Notes: generated by a model not told the origin, from the letters alone. 64,000 nt of DNA from Amycolatopsis pithecellobii (GCF_009707865.1 NZ_WMBA01000002.1:186001-250000), one strand, 5' to 3'; positions 8,961 through 17,923 are shown, numbered from the stretch's first letter. Numbers and translations: made by a program.

Positions 8961-9832
8961 GGCCGCACCGGGTCCAGGATGATGTCGAACTCGATGAGCC
9001 GGAACGGGTTCGCGATGCCGTAGTGCTCGGCGCGAGCCGGATCGTCGACATTCGTCACCGGCCGGATCAGCGACTCCTTTACCCCGAATACCGTGTCCGA
9101 ATCCAGATACGGGCTGCCTTCGACGAAAACGTGAGTGGTCAGCGAGGCGTGGCCGGGAGCTTCGGCGATGACGTGGATGTGCGCGGGACGGTTGGGATGC
9201 CGCTTGGTGGCGGTGAGCAGCCGGCCGACCGGTCCGTCGTCCGGGATCGGGTAGTAGCGGGGAACCACCGTGCGCAGCCAGAAACGGCCGCGCTCGTCGG
9301 TCTCGAACAGCCCGCGGAGGTTGCGCTCGGGCTGCACATCGGGTTGCTGAACGTCGTAGTATCCGGCACCGTTGGCCTGCCACACATCGACCCGCGCACC
9401 GGCCAGCGGAGTCCCGTCCGAGGAGCGGACCTGCCCGGCGAACACACACGGTTCACCATTGCCGTCCAGCGAGATGTTCGCGCCCAGGTCCCGTGGCGGG
9501 GACTCGACCATGTGGAACGGCCCGAGCACGGTGGTGTCGGTGGCGGCCACGGATTTCCGGTTGTTGATCGCGTCGACCAGCATGGACACCCCGAGCACAT
9601 CGGAGAGCAGCACGAACTCCTGCCGGGTGTCGTCGCACAGGTGACCGGTGGCGGTGAGGAAGCCGATCGCCTGTTCCCATTCCGCTTCGGTGGGCTCGAT
9701 ATCCTTCACGAAGGCGTGCAGATGCTCGACCAGACTGGTGAGGATGTGTTTGAGGCGCGGATCCGGTGTGTCGGCGAAGCTTTCGGTGACGACCTCAACC
9801 GAGGCTTCCTCCGAAAAGGACACCTTGCTCAT
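8957..9832 (-). CDS. Intradiol ring-cleavage dioxygenase, probably hydroxyquinol 1,2-dioxygenase
   Basis: A 291-residue intradiol dioxygenase. An alpha-helical N-terminal linker (1-100) precedes the beta-sandwich catalytic domain. The four iron ligands are visible as Tyr158 (GAGYYDVQ), Tyr194 (VPRYYPIP), His218 and His220 (RPAHIHV), with the spacing 36-24-2 expected for catechol 1,2-dioxygenases. The block GYYDVQQPDVQPERNLRGLF is typical of hydroxyquinol enzymes, and the partner maleylacetate reductase acts on that product. Reaction: hydroxyquinol plus O2 to maleylacetate. A chlorocatechol or other catechol substrate remains possible. Overlaps both neighbours by ATGA. Confidence 0.9.
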   Translation of the reverse strand: MSKVSFSEEASVEVVTESFADTPDPRLKHILTSLVEHLHAFVKDIEPTEAEWEQAIGFLTATGHLCDDTRQEFVLLSDVLGVSMLVDAINNRKSVAATDTTVLGPFHMVESPPRDLGANISLDGNGEPCVFAGQVRSSDGTPLAGARVDVWQANGAGYYDVQQPDVQPERNLRGLFETDERGRFWLRTVVPRYYPIPDDGPVGRLLTATKRHPNRPAHIHVIAEAPGHASLTTHVFVEGSPYLDSDTVFGVKESLIRPVTNVDDPARAEHYGIANPFRLIEFDIILDPVRP

Positions 9833-10671
9833 CGGGCCTCCTCGCGGGTCGTCGTCCACGACGGCGCGGTGTATCCGGCGCGCTCGAGGACCGCGACGCC
9901 CGCGTCGAACGCGCGCCGGGCCGTTTCCGCCGGGGGGCGTACGTCGAGTTCGTCGGAGAAGACCTCCACCGACACCGGCGCGGTCATGCCGTTGTCCCGC
10001 AAGGCACGGAGCACGCCGAGCGTGTCCCCGGCGCCGTGGCCGGGAAGCTGCCGGTGGTGGCGGGCCTCGTCGGTCATATCGGGACGCGGTTCGGGTAGCA
10101 CGTCGCACAGCTGCACCGTCGTGATAATCGACGCCGGAATATCGGCGAGTTCTTCGGGCCTGGCGCCGGAACGGAACCAGTGCCACAGATCGATGGTGAT
10201 CCCGCCGTTCGGCCGGTCCGCGGCGGAGACGATCTCCCACACCTCGCGCAGGGTGCGAACCTGGCTGTAGGGAAGGAATTCAAAGCCGACCAGCACGCCG
10301 TGCCCGGCCGCCCGGTCACACAATGCACCGAACGATTCCACCAGATCCGCCAGTGGATGCGCGGCGAACATCGGGACGTTGAGGTGGCGTGCCCCGATCC
10401 GGTCGGCGAAGGTCAACATCGCTTCCTCCGCCGGGTCCTCGCCCAGTGCCCAGTCCCAGTTGTGCTCCAGTTCGAGCACCCGCAGACCGTGCTGGTCGAG
10501 CAGATCCCGGATCTGCCCGTCGGCCATATTCGCGTCGAGGTAATCGGTCACCCGCAGCCCGATACCGCCGAATCCGGCATCGGCCGCGACGGCGATCCGG
10601 GTCGGCAGGTCGGCGAAACGCAATGTGCTCGCGCTGCAGTTCAGTGTTTTCGTCGTCATCTCGTTGCTCAT
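9829..10671 (-). CDS. Sugar phosphate isomerase/epimerase-like TIM-barrel protein
   Basis: A 280-residue AP-endonuclease-2/xylose-isomerase-like TIM barrel. Recognisable segments are CSASTLRFADLPTRIAVAADAGFGGIGLR, GARHLNVPMF, VGFEFLPYSQV (Glu metal ligand), GGITIDLWHWFRSG, VQLCDV and VSVEVF (second Glu). These provide the Glu-Asp-His-Glu metal site of the family. Members are isomerases, epimerases or dehydratases/lyases of sugar-like or ketoacid substrates. In this operon it probably acts on an oxygenated intermediate upstream of hydroxyquinol; the reaction cannot be named from sequence. ATGA overlaps on both sides. Confidence 0.82.
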   Translation of the reverse strand: MSNEMTTKTLNCSASTLRFADLPTRIAVAADAGFGGIGLRVTDYLDANMADGQIRDLLDQHGLRVLELEHNWDWALGEDPAEEAMLTFADRIGARHLNVPMFAAHPLADLVESFGALCDRAAGHGVLVGFEFLPYSQVRTLREVWEIVSAADRPNGGITIDLWHWFRSGARPEELADIPASIITTVQLCDVLPEPRPDMTDEARHHRQLPGHGAGDTLGVLRALRDNGMTAPVSVEVFSDELDVRPPAETARRAFDAGVAVLERAGYTAPSWTTTREEAR

Positions 10672-11285
10672 TCGGTGTCGCCGGGGTTTGCCGAGCCGGC
10701 CAGCCATTTCGCGCCCTCGTCGTAAAGGCGCCGCACCGCGGCACCGGTCAGCCCCGGCAGCCCGGATTTGACGCTGAACCCGGCTTTGGTCTGCAGGTAG
10801 GCGAGGTGGCGATAACCGGCGGGGAACCGGTGCAGCAGCTCGGGATCGAGCGCCAGCCGCGCGGACGGGTCGACGAGATCGAGCCGGTCCTTCTCGTAGA
10901 TCGGTTGCCTGCGCACGATTTTCCACTCGCCGTCGTACCGGGCACAGAAATCGTAGAACCGGCCGGTGCACAGCACGTCGACGTCGACCCCGTCGATGCT
11001 CGCGCGTTGATTGATCGTCATCTTCGTCTGGGCAATGGCCCGGTCGCCGTTCACGTCGGCGCTGTGTCCGCCCAGGAAATGCAGGATGCTCACGCCACGG
11101 TCGAAACCCTCGCGGCTGACCGTGATGAACTCCGCCGCGGGCCCCTGGAACCAGGTGGCGGTCATCCACCCGTCGGTCGGATGCCAGACCGTGGCGAAGC
11201 GGTCCCAGTCACCGGCGTCGCGCCAGACGGCCCAGTTGTCGACCAGTTCGCGGAGTGCCAGCCTGTCTTCGAGACTTGTCGACAC
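10668..11285 (-). CDS. SnoaL/NTF2-like protein
   Basis: A 205-residue protein with a cone-shaped NTF2/SnoaL-like domain: DRLALRELVDNWAVWRDAGDWDRFATVWHPTDGWMTATW, then VSILHFLGGHSADVNGDRAIAQTKMTI and DVLCTGRFYDFCARYDGEWKIVRRQPIYEKDR. The fold is used by dehydratases, isomerases and small ligand binders, including ring-hydroxylating dioxygenase small subunits. Start: AGGAGG lies nine bases upstream of GTG 11285; the ATG at 11306, which overlaps the previous stop as ATGA, lacks an upstream ribosome site. A dehydratase or isomerase step in the operon is the best guess. Confidence 0.78.
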   Translation of the reverse strand: MSTSLEDRLALRELVDNWAVWRDAGDWDRFATVWHPTDGWMTATWFQGPAAEFITVSREGFDRGVSILHFLGGHSADVNGDRAIAQTKMTINQRASIDGVDVDVLCTGRFYDFCARYDGEWKIVRRQPIYEKDRLDLVDPSARLALDPELLHRFPAGYRHLAYLQTKAGFSVKSGLPGLTGAAVRRLYDEGAKWLAGSANPGDTE

Positions 11286-11302
11286 GTTCTCCACCCTCCT
11301 TG

Positions 11303-12049
11303 TCATTGAATCGCCGGCGCCAGTTGGGTGCCGGCGGCCACGTGAATGACCTCACCCGTGATGTTCCGGGCCCGATCGGATACCAGGAATGCCACCGCAT
11401 TCGCGACGTCCACCGGCTCCACCAGCCTGCCAAGGGGTGAGGCTGCGGCGAACCGGACGGCGAATTCCTCGAGGAATTCGGGATCAGCCTTCTGCGCGTT
11501 GAACTGCGTGTGCGCGAAACTCGGCGCGACGACGTTGACGGTGACCCCGAGCCGGCCCAGTTCGTGCGTCGCGGCCCGGGTCAGGCCGACGAGCCCCGCT
11601 TTCGACGCCGAATATGCGGGCGTCGACCCGCCACCGAGCCACACGCGCGAGCCGATCGAGACCACCCGGCCGCCGCCCTGACGCCGCCACAACGGAATAC
11701 AGTGCTTGATCATCAGCGCCGGTCCGGTCAGGTTGACCTCCAACGTCGCCTGCCACGTCGCCGGCTCCAGGGTTTCCACCGTATGCGGCGGTTCGATCCC
11801 GGCGTTGTTGACGAGCGCGTCGACCCTGCCCCACGTGACGTCCACCTGCTCGATGGCGGCCTGGATCGACTCCTCGTCCGTGACATCTGCCGCGATGCCG
11901 ATGACCTCACCGGTGAGCCGGCCGGCGGCTTCCTTGGCATCACGGCGATCCAGCAGCGCGACCCGGAACCCGTCGCCGAGCAGGACGGTGGCGATGGCCA
12001 TGCCCATCCCGCCGGCACCGCCGGTCACGATCGCGACAGGTGCGTTCAT
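11303..12049 (-). CDS. Short-chain dehydrogenase/reductase
   Basis: A 248-residue classical SDR: TGGAGGMGMAIA nucleotide loop, NNAGIEPP, catalytic Ser in SIGSRVWLGG, YSASKAGLVG with Tyr and Lys, and the usual C-terminal GEVIHVAAGTQL. ALLDRRD at the end of strand 2 indicates NAD(H). The ATG at 12049 has AAGGAG upstream and overlaps the hydrolase stop (ATGA). The open frame extends far upstream without support. Likely oxidises an alcohol intermediate in the pathway. Confidence 0.87.
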   Translation of the reverse strand: MNAPVAIVTGGAGGMGMAIATVLLGDGFRVALLDRRDAKEAAGRLTGEVIGIAADVTDEESIQAAIEQVDVTWGRVDALVNNAGIEPPHTVETLEPATWQATLEVNLTGPALMIKHCIPLWRRQGGGRVVSIGSRVWLGGGSTPAYSASKAGLVGLTRAATHELGRLGVTVNVVAPSFAHTQFNAQKADPEFLEEFAVRFAAASPLGRLVEPVDVANAVAFLVSDRARNITGEVIHVAAGTQLAPAIQ

Positions 12050-12759
12050 GACATGTGCTCCTTTGTGAACTTGATAATGGTCTGGACCAGGGCGTCCGGC
12101 ATCGACAGCATCGGGGAGTGGCCCGATTCGAGCTCGCTCGACGAGCCGACGCGGGCCGCCATCATGCGCTGGACCTCCGGTGTGCAGGCGCGGTCCAGCG
12201 TGCAGACGACGAAATGCGATGCCACCGTCCGCCATGCCGCACGGGAGATGACGGCGACCCGTGCGCCGGCATGTTCCGGCGTGAGGCGTCCGGACGCGCT
12301 CGTCGCGTCGGCGGGCGTGCAGTCGTGGTAGAACGCGTGCCGGGCGGTCTCCGGGTCGATGACCAGATAGTCGCCCACCTGCCGGATATCGTCCTTGCCG
12401 GCTTGCGATCCGGCCTCGGCGTCGTTGACCGACGCCACGGATTCCCCGGGTTCGAGGCAAAACGCGCTCACGTAGATCATGGCGCGCACCTGGGGCGCGT
12501 CGCCGACCTCGGTCAGCAGGGCCCCGGAATACGAGTGCCCGGCCAGCACGACGTCACCGGGAATGCGGGCGAGGACTTCGACGAGATGGTCGCAGTGGCC
12601 GCGGAACGTGGGGTCACCGGGCGCGCGTTCCTTGCCCGGCAACGTGACCCGGACGCAGGGATATCCGGCGTCCTCGAGGCGCGTCGCGACACGTTCCCAT
12701 GCCCAGCCGCCGTGCCACATTCCGTGCACGAGAACGATGGTGGGGAAGGTGCTCATCAT
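12046..12759 (-). CDS. Alpha/beta hydrolase (esterase-like)
   Basis: A 237-residue compact alpha/beta hydrolase of the salicylate-esterase/MES type: LVHGMWHGGWAWERVA at the oxyanion loop, VLAGHSYSGALLTEV with the nucleophilic serine, AMIYVSAFCLEPGESV, and SGHSPMLSMPDALVQTI with the catalytic histidine. These enzymes hydrolyse small aromatic or vinylogous esters. As second gene of the catabolic operon, overlapping both neighbours, it is a candidate for the first hydrolytic step on the imported substrate. Confidence 0.85.
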   Translation of the reverse strand: MMSTFPTIVLVHGMWHGGWAWERVATRLEDAGYPCVRVTLPGKERAPGDPTFRGHCDHLVEVLARIPGDVVLAGHSYSGALLTEVGDAPQVRAMIYVSAFCLEPGESVASVNDAEAGSQAGKDDIRQVGDYLVIDPETARHAFYHDCTPADATSASGRLTPEHAGARVAVISRAAWRTVASHFVVCTLDRACTPEVQRMMAARVGSSSELESGHSPMLSMPDALVQTIIKFTKEHMS

Positions 12760-14015
12760 GCGCTCCTCTCGACCATGTCATGGTCTACTGTGGACGCATT
12801 GTCCACAGTAGACACTCGTTCGCGCAGGCCGTAGGTGAGTGCGATGCCGACGACGTAGATACCGGCGATCGTCCACAGTGTTCCGGCGACCCCGATCGGT
12901 GCCACCAGCCCGGCCACGGCCGGTCCCAGGAACTGGCTCACCCCCGCGCCGAGGTTGAGGATGGCCACGGCGCCGCCGACCCGATGCGGGGCCAGCGCGG
13001 GCATGATCGCCGACAACGGGACGAAACCCGACAGCGCGGCGCCGTACACGATGCCGACCACCAGAATGACCCAGAAGTTCGGGCCGAGCAGTTTCGGCAC
13101 ATAGTAGAAGGCGGGAACACTGATGGCACAAAGGAATCCGCCGAACCACGCCACCGTCCGAACGCGACCGACCTTGTCGGCGAGGTAGCCGAACACGATG
13201 TTGGCGAGGATATTCGTCAGCGTCAGTGTTCCCCAAACCGTCTGCCATTGCGGCGTGGACAGCCCGACGTCCTGGATCATGAAGGTGCCCAGGAACACCA
13301 CGAAGGCGTAGAAACCCAGGGTGTTGATCACCCGGACGATGCCGCCGATACCGACCTTCGGTCGTTCGACGACGATCGTGAACGCGCTGAGGATCGACCG
13401 CATGCTGGTGCCGAGGCTGACCGGTTTTTGCTTGCGTGCCTTGACCAAGAACGCCAGCAGGAGCCCGCCGACGGCGATGAAGACCAGCGAGGACGCCAGT
13501 GTCGCGAACTCGCCGATGAGCGGGATGACCGCGCCCGCATAGTAGGAGCTGACCACGCCGAGGCCGAGCACGAAGAAGAACCAGTACCAGCCCACGGCCT
13601 TGCCCATCACCGACTGCGGGGTGTCCATGGCGACCCAGACGAGGAAACCGTAGGAGAACAGCGGATATCCGAGGCCACGGATGCCGAAGCTGATCAGCAT
13701 GAACGTGAAGTTCCCCGGTGCCAGCGCGATCAGGAACGCGATCTCGAAAACGACCCAGATCGCGAAGCCGGCGAGCATCACGCGGCGGGGACCGAATGCT
13801 TCGGCGAGTGCGCCCGAGAGCCAGGCCGCGATGGCGACGACGAAGCCGTAGCTGCCCCACAGGAGCGATGTCTGACCCGAGCCGAACCCGTGCTCGGCCA
13901 GGTAAGGGGACAGGAAGCCGGACTCGATTCCGTCGCCGATCATGAACAGGGTGAGGGCCACGAACCCCCAGCGGAGGTTCGGGACGATGCCCTGTCGTGT
14001 CCAGAATCCGGTCAT
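12756..14015 (-). CDS. MFS transporter, RbtT/DalT/CsbX-like
   Basis: A 419-residue 12-helix MFS protein. The N-terminus (QGIVPNLRWGFVALTLFMIGDGIESGFLSPYLAEHGFG) resembles the polyol-transporter group RbtT/DalT/CsbX. The ATG at 14015 is preferred because GGGAG lies six bases upstream; the frame also opens at GTG 14027. First gene of the operon and divergent from the IclR gene. Together with the AAHS-type importer at 6517 the operon has two uptake systems, suggesting two substrates or two forms of one. Confidence 0.83.
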   Translation of the reverse strand: MTGFWTRQGIVPNLRWGFVALTLFMIGDGIESGFLSPYLAEHGFGSGQTSLLWGSYGFVVAIAAWLSGALAEAFGPRRVMLAGFAIWVVFEIAFLIALAPGNFTFMLISFGIRGLGYPLFSYGFLVWVAMDTPQSVMGKAVGWYWFFFVLGLGVVSSYYAGAVIPLIGEFATLASSLVFIAVGGLLLAFLVKARKQKPVSLGTSMRSILSAFTIVVERPKVGIGGIVRVINTLGFYAFVVFLGTFMIQDVGLSTPQWQTVWGTLTLTNILANIVFGYLADKVGRVRTVAWFGGFLCAISVPAFYYVPKLLGPNFWVILVVGIVYGAALSGFVPLSAIMPALAPHRVGGAVAILNLGAGVSQFLGPAVAGLVAPIGVAGTLWTIAGIYVVGIALTYGLRERVSTVDNASTVDHDMVERSA

Positions 14016-14023
14016 CACATCTC

Positions 14024-14034
14024 CCACTCAGTGG
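14024..14034. promoter_or_regulatory. Short palindrome in IclR-operon intergenic region
   Basis: CCACT-C-AGTGG, an 11-bp perfect dyad, lies just before the first operon gene; a related CCAGTGGCACT occurs near 14163 by the IclR start. They could be half sites for the IclR protein. Weak evidence: short, and at or inside the leader. Confidence 0.25.
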
Positions 14035-14190
14035 CGCTGCGATTCCGGGCTGTGCCAGTGTTTTTCGGCATCCTCAGAACCTCCTTGTCCTGCGGTGGAG
14101 TTGCGGTGACTCAGGCGATCCTGAGCTGTGACCCGTATCCGGCACCAGCACTCGTTGCCATCCAGTGGCACTCGGCCGTAGGTTGGAGAT

Positions 14191-14940
14191 ATGGCAGGCC
14201 GAACCAGCACGCCCGGTCAGACGGTCTCCCGGCGGCTGCTGGCCGTCCTGGACGTCTTCGACGTGGCTCATCCCGCGTTGACACTCACCGAAGTGGCCGC
14301 GCGCAGCGGCCTGCCGGTCTCGACCGCGCGCCGGCTGATCACCGAACTACGCAACTGGGGTGGTCTGGAGCGGCTCGACGACGGCCGCTATCGCATCGGG
14401 ATCCGGCTGTGGACGATCGGCACGCTCGCGCCGCAGCAGCGTGGGTTACGGGAGGCGGCGTTGCCGTATATGCACGACCTGTTCCAGGCGACCCAGGAGA
14501 ACATCCAGCTGACCGTCCTGGAAGGCACGCAGGCGCTGTGCATCGAGAAGATTTCCAGCAACAAGGCCGTGCCGACGCAAACCCAGATCGGTGGCCGACT
14601 TCCGTTGCACGCCACCGGGGTCGGCAAGGCCCTGCTGGCTTTCTCGGGCAAGGAGCTGCTCGGTTCACTCGCGGCGGCGGGCTTGACCAGGATGACCCCG
14701 CACACCATCACCCAGCCGGGTCGGCTCGCCGCCGCGCTGGCCGAGGTCCGCAAGTCCGGGGTCGCTTATTCGTACGAGGAAATGACCTTGGGCGCGGCGT
14801 CCGTCGCCGCCCCGATCCTCGGCCTGGACGGCGGGGTCCGCGCCGCACTCGGCATCGTGGCGCACTCCCGGTCCGCCGTGGACCGGCTCGCCCCCGCGGT
14901 CCGCACCGCCGCACTCGGGATCGCACGCTGGGCCGGCTAG
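14191..14940 (+). CDS. IclR-family transcriptional regulator
   Basis: A 249-residue IclR protein. An N-terminal winged helix (residues 10-70: ALTLTEVAARSGLPVSTARRLITELRNWGGLERL) precedes the GAF-like effector domain (RGLREAALPYMHDLFQATQENIQL ... RLPLHATGVGKALLAF). IclR proteins commonly control aromatic catabolic genes (PcaR, PcaU, CatR). It is divergent from the hydroxyquinol operon across 175 bp, so it is the obvious pathway regulator, with the aromatic substrate or 3-oxoadipate as possible effector (inferred). Confidence 0.9.
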   Translation: MAGRTSTPGQTVSRRLLAVLDVFDVAHPALTLTEVAARSGLPVSTARRLITELRNWGGLERLDDGRYRIGIRLWTIGTLAPQQRGLREAALPYMHDLFQATQENIQLTVLEGTQALCIEKISSNKAVPTQTQIGGRLPLHATGVGKALLAFSGKELLGSLAAAGLTRMTPHTITQPGRLAAALAEVRKSGVAYSYEEMTLGAASVAAPILGLDGGVRAALGIVAHSRSAVDRLAPAVRTAALGIARWAG

Positions 14941-15602
14941 CCGAGCACCTGCCCGCCCAGCCACAACCCAGGCGGAGAACCGCAGCATGATCTCCGATGG
15001 CTTGCCCATCGCCCGTCCCTGCCGCACGCGGATCGGCCGGGTTTCGCTGGGCGAGACGAGGCCGTCGGCGAGCAGGCCGAACGCGAGTGACGCGGCGGCG
15101 ATGCCGGTGGCCGCGTCTTCGGGATAACCCGAGGAGCGGGGGAATTGCCGCGCGTCGAAGACTCCGGCGGCGGGGTCGGACGGGACGTAGGGGTACAGCC
15201 CGGTCGAGTCCAGCCGGGTGCAGAGTTGTTCCACCCGCCCGAAATCCGGACTCATGCTGTCCAAAATGGACTGACCGGCGAGCGGGATCAGCGTCTTGAC
15301 CCGGCTGGTACGGGCATTGCGGACCGGTCGCGGCGCGAGGTCGGCGGCGTTGATGCCGAGGACGTCCAGGATTTCCGGGATCGCCGCCGGGTCCACTTCC
15401 TCCACCACACCCGCGGGCTGGGTGATCTCGACGAGCCCGTCGGAGATCCGGGCACGCACCGTGCTGCTGAGCGTGTCCACGGTGAGCTCGTCCGTTGCGA
15501 CATCTCGTGATCCGACATGCCGTCGGCGTCGACGACGATCGGGGCCGGATTTCCACCGCCAGGTCCGGCGGGGAAGACGTGGACGAGGTGAACCTCAGGC
15601 AT
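14937..15602 (-). pseudogene. Broken PhzF-family isomerase gene
   Basis: The N-terminal piece, read from ATG 15602, is MPEVHLVHVFPAGPGGGNPAPIVVDADGMSDHEM, the start of a PhzF-like epimerase/isomerase. From about 15500 the homologous reading continues in another frame (DELTVDTLSSTVRARISDGLVEITQPAG ... FPRSSGYPEDAATGIAAASLAFGLL). Some 50 residues, including the usual GHATLA-type block, are missing at the junction. A second frame change near 14975 is needed to reach the natural end LWLGGQVLG with TAG at 14937-14939. Two lesions make it non-functional. The stop shares the palindrome CTAG with the IclR stop. Confidence 0.75.
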
Positions 15603-15674
15603 GGGAATCATGGTAGGCAGCGAGTGACCTTGCGCACGCTCGACGCGTCACCGCACGACCCCGACAATGGTCTG

Positions 15675-16550
15675 ATGCAGGAACCGTTGTTCGGATCGGT
15701 GGACGAGGTCGTCGAGCGGCTTGCCGGTGCCGGCTACCTGGCGTCCGTCCCGGTCGCGACCACGGTCTACCTCGCGGACCGGCTCGGCAAGCCGTTGCTG
15801 GTGGAGGGCCCGGCCGGGGTCGGCAAGACCGAACTGGCGCGGGCACTCGCCGAGGCGACCGGCAGCGAGCTGGTCCGGCTCCAGTGCTACGAGGGTATCG
15901 ACGAGGCCCGCGCGCTGTATGAGTGGAACCACGCCAAACAGCTGCTGCGGATCACCGCGGGCCGTGACGAGGGCTGGGCGGAAACCCGGGACGAGGTGTT
16001 CAGCGAGGAGTTCCTGCTGCCCCGCCCGCTGCTCAAGGCGATCCGCAACGTTGACCCGACCGTCCTGCTGATTGACGAGACCGACAAGTCCGACGTCGAG
16101 ATGGAGGGCCTGCTGCTGGAGGTCCTCGGCGATTTCCAGGTCACCGTGCCGGAGCTGGGCACCATCACCGCGACCCGCCGCCCGTTCGTGCTACTGACCT
16201 CGAACGCGACGCGCGAGCTGTCGGAGGCCCTCAAGCGGCGCTGTTTGTTCCTGCACTTGGACTTCCCGTCACCGGAGCTCGAGCGGGACATCGTGACGCT
16301 CAAGGTGCCGGGCCTCGACGCGCGGCTGACCGAATCGGTCGTTCGCGTGGCGGGCGCGCTGCGGGCACTGGAACTGCGGAAGGCACCGTCCATTGCGGAG
16401 ACCGTGGACTGGGCGCGCACGTTGCTCGCGCTCGGCGCGGACACCATCGACGAGCAGATCGTCGAATCGACCCTGGGTGTGCTCCTCAAGTACCAGAGCG
16501 ACCACCAGAAGGCCGCCGCCGAGCTGAGGCTGGACCGGCTGCTGACATGA
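15675..16550 (+). CDS. MoxR-type AAA+ ATPase
   Basis: A 291-residue AAA+ ATPase. Walker A is GPAGVGKTELARALA (residues 39-53), Walker B LLIDETDKSD, sensor 1 LLTSNATRELSEAL. The short MoxR/CoxD layout with an adjacent VWA protein is typical of chaperone-like pairs that insert metals or remodel enzymes (CoxD/CoxE of CO dehydrogenase). ATG 15675 is chosen from the start of homology; no strong ribosome site is visible and GTG 15624 is possible. Coupled to the next gene by ATGA. Confidence 0.88.
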   Translation: MQEPLFGSVDEVVERLAGAGYLASVPVATTVYLADRLGKPLLVEGPAGVGKTELARALAEATGSELVRLQCYEGIDEARALYEWNHAKQLLRITAGRDEGWAETRDEVFSEEFLLPRPLLKAIRNVDPTVLLIDETDKSDVEMEGLLLEVLGDFQVTVPELGTITATRRPFVLLTSNATRELSEALKRRCLFLHLDFPSPELERDIVTLKVPGLDARLTESVVRVAGALRALELRKAPSIAETVDWARTLLALGADTIDEQIVESTLGVLLKYQSDHQKAAAELRLDRLLT

Positions 16551-17914
16551 GCGGGTTGCCGGACCGGCTGGTCGAGTTCGTCGGCGCACTGCGGGAACAC
16601 GGGATTCCGGTGGGCCCGGGGGAGACGATCGACGCCGCGGCTGCGGTCGGCGTGCTCGGGCTCGACGATCGGGAACAGCTGCGGGCCGCGCTGGCGGCCA
16701 CCGTGCTCCGGCGTACGGGTCAGCGGGCCGCGTTCGACGCGTTGTTCGACCTGTATTTCCCGGCCGCGACCGGATCGGCGGAAATCGCCGCGGAGACGCC
16801 GGATCTGGCGCAGCTGCGGAACGAACTCGTCACCGCCCTCGCCCAGGGTGACGCCGCGCGGATGCGGGCGCTGGCCGCCGCCGGGGTCGAAGTGTTCGGC
16901 CAGTACGGCTCGTTCGGCGATGGCGGGTCCGGCGGCGGTGGGATGAGCGGCTGGTCGGCGTACCAGACGCTGGACCGGGTCCGGCCGGAAGCCTTGCTGA
17001 ACCGGGTGCTCGCGGCGCTGCGGGGCGAGCGGGGAGACGGGCTCGAGGAAGCGCTTTCCCGGCAGGAAGCCCAGTCGCGGATCTCGTCGTTCCGCGAGCA
17101 GGTGCAGGCCGAAGCGCGCCGCCGGACGGCGGAATACCGTGGCCGGGAACGGGTCGCGCGTTACGCCGTGGCGCCGCAGCCGGATCTCGTCAGTTTTTCC
17201 AACGCGACCAGCGAACAGCTGGCCGAGCTGCGGCGGACGATCCAGCCGTTGTCGCGCAAGCTCGCGACCCGCCTCGCGTCGCGGCGGCGACGGGCCCGGC
17301 GCGGGCAGATCGACCTGCGCCGCACCCTGCGCCGTTCGCTGGCCACCGGCGGGGTGCCGATGCGCCCGGCCCTGCGCGACCGCCGTCCCGGCCGCCCGGA
17401 ACTGGTGCTGCTGTGCGACATGTCCGGTTCCGTCGCCGGGTTCGCCCAGTTCACCCTCCTGCTCGTGCAGGCGCTGGCCGACCAGTTCAGCAAGGTCCGC
17501 ACGTTCGCGTTCGTGGAGCTGACCGACGAGATCACCGGGCTGGTCACCGCGGCCGATCCCGAGGGGCTCGCGCGCCGGATCCTGACCGGGGCCCGGCTCA
17601 CCCGCTGGGGGATGAGCAGCGACTACGGCGGCTCGCTCGGCAGCTTCGTCGACGGGTGGGCCGACGCGGTCGGTCCGCGCACGTCCGTGCTGGTCCTCGG
17701 GGACGGCCGGACCAACGGCGGTGACCCGAATCTGGCCGCGCTGCGGGAAATCGCGGATCGCGCGAAGCATGTGTACTGGCTCAACCCCGAGCCACGATCC
17801 TCTTGGGGCACAGGGGATTCCGCGGCGCTGGAGTACGCCCGCGAAGTGCCGATGCACGAATGCCGCAACCTGCGGCAGCTGAGCCGGTTGGTCACCGAGC
17901 TGCTGCCCGGATAG
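16547..17914 (+). CDS. VWA-domain (CoxE-like) protein
   Basis: A 455-residue protein, cytoplasmic (no signal or membrane segment). The N-terminal half resembles CoxE-type proteins (LPDRLVEFVGALREHGIPVGPGETIDAA); a Gly/Ser-rich stretch occurs near 123-132; the C-terminal von Willebrand A domain has the metal-site motif DMSGSVAGF with LGDGRTNGGDPN later. With the upstream MoxR ATPase it forms the usual ATPase-VWA chaperone pair; no molybdenum hydroxylase genes are in the window, so the client is unknown. Start overlaps the MoxR stop. Confidence 0.85.
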   Translation: MSGLPDRLVEFVGALREHGIPVGPGETIDAAAAVGVLGLDDREQLRAALAATVLRRTGQRAAFDALFDLYFPAATGSAEIAAETPDLAQLRNELVTALAQGDAARMRALAAAGVEVFGQYGSFGDGGSGGGGMSGWSAYQTLDRVRPEALLNRVLAALRGERGDGLEEALSRQEAQSRISSFREQVQAEARRRTAEYRGRERVARYAVAPQPDLVSFSNATSEQLAELRRTIQPLSRKLATRLASRRRRARRGQIDLRRTLRRSLATGGVPMRPALRDRRPGRPELVLLCDMSGSVAGFAQFTLLLVQALADQFSKVRTFAFVELTDEITGLVTAADPEGLARRILTGARLTRWGMSSDYGGSLGSFVDGWADAVGPRTSVLVLGDGRTNGGDPNLAALREIADRAKHVYWLNPEPRSSWGTGDSAALEYAREVPMHECRNLRQLSRLVTELLPG

Positions 17915-17923
17915 CCTCGGGCC

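Noticed and set aside
12699-14990. A 763-residue plus-strand open frame across the MFS gene
   Set aside because: It is antisense to the MFS transporter and IclR genes, has no recognisable domain and a Arg/Asp/Gln-rich composition typical of shadow frames in high-GC DNA.
15675-17914. CO dehydrogenase/molybdenum enzyme operon
   Set aside because: The MoxR/VWA pair is CoxD/CoxE-like, but no coxMSL or molybdopterin genes are present nearby.
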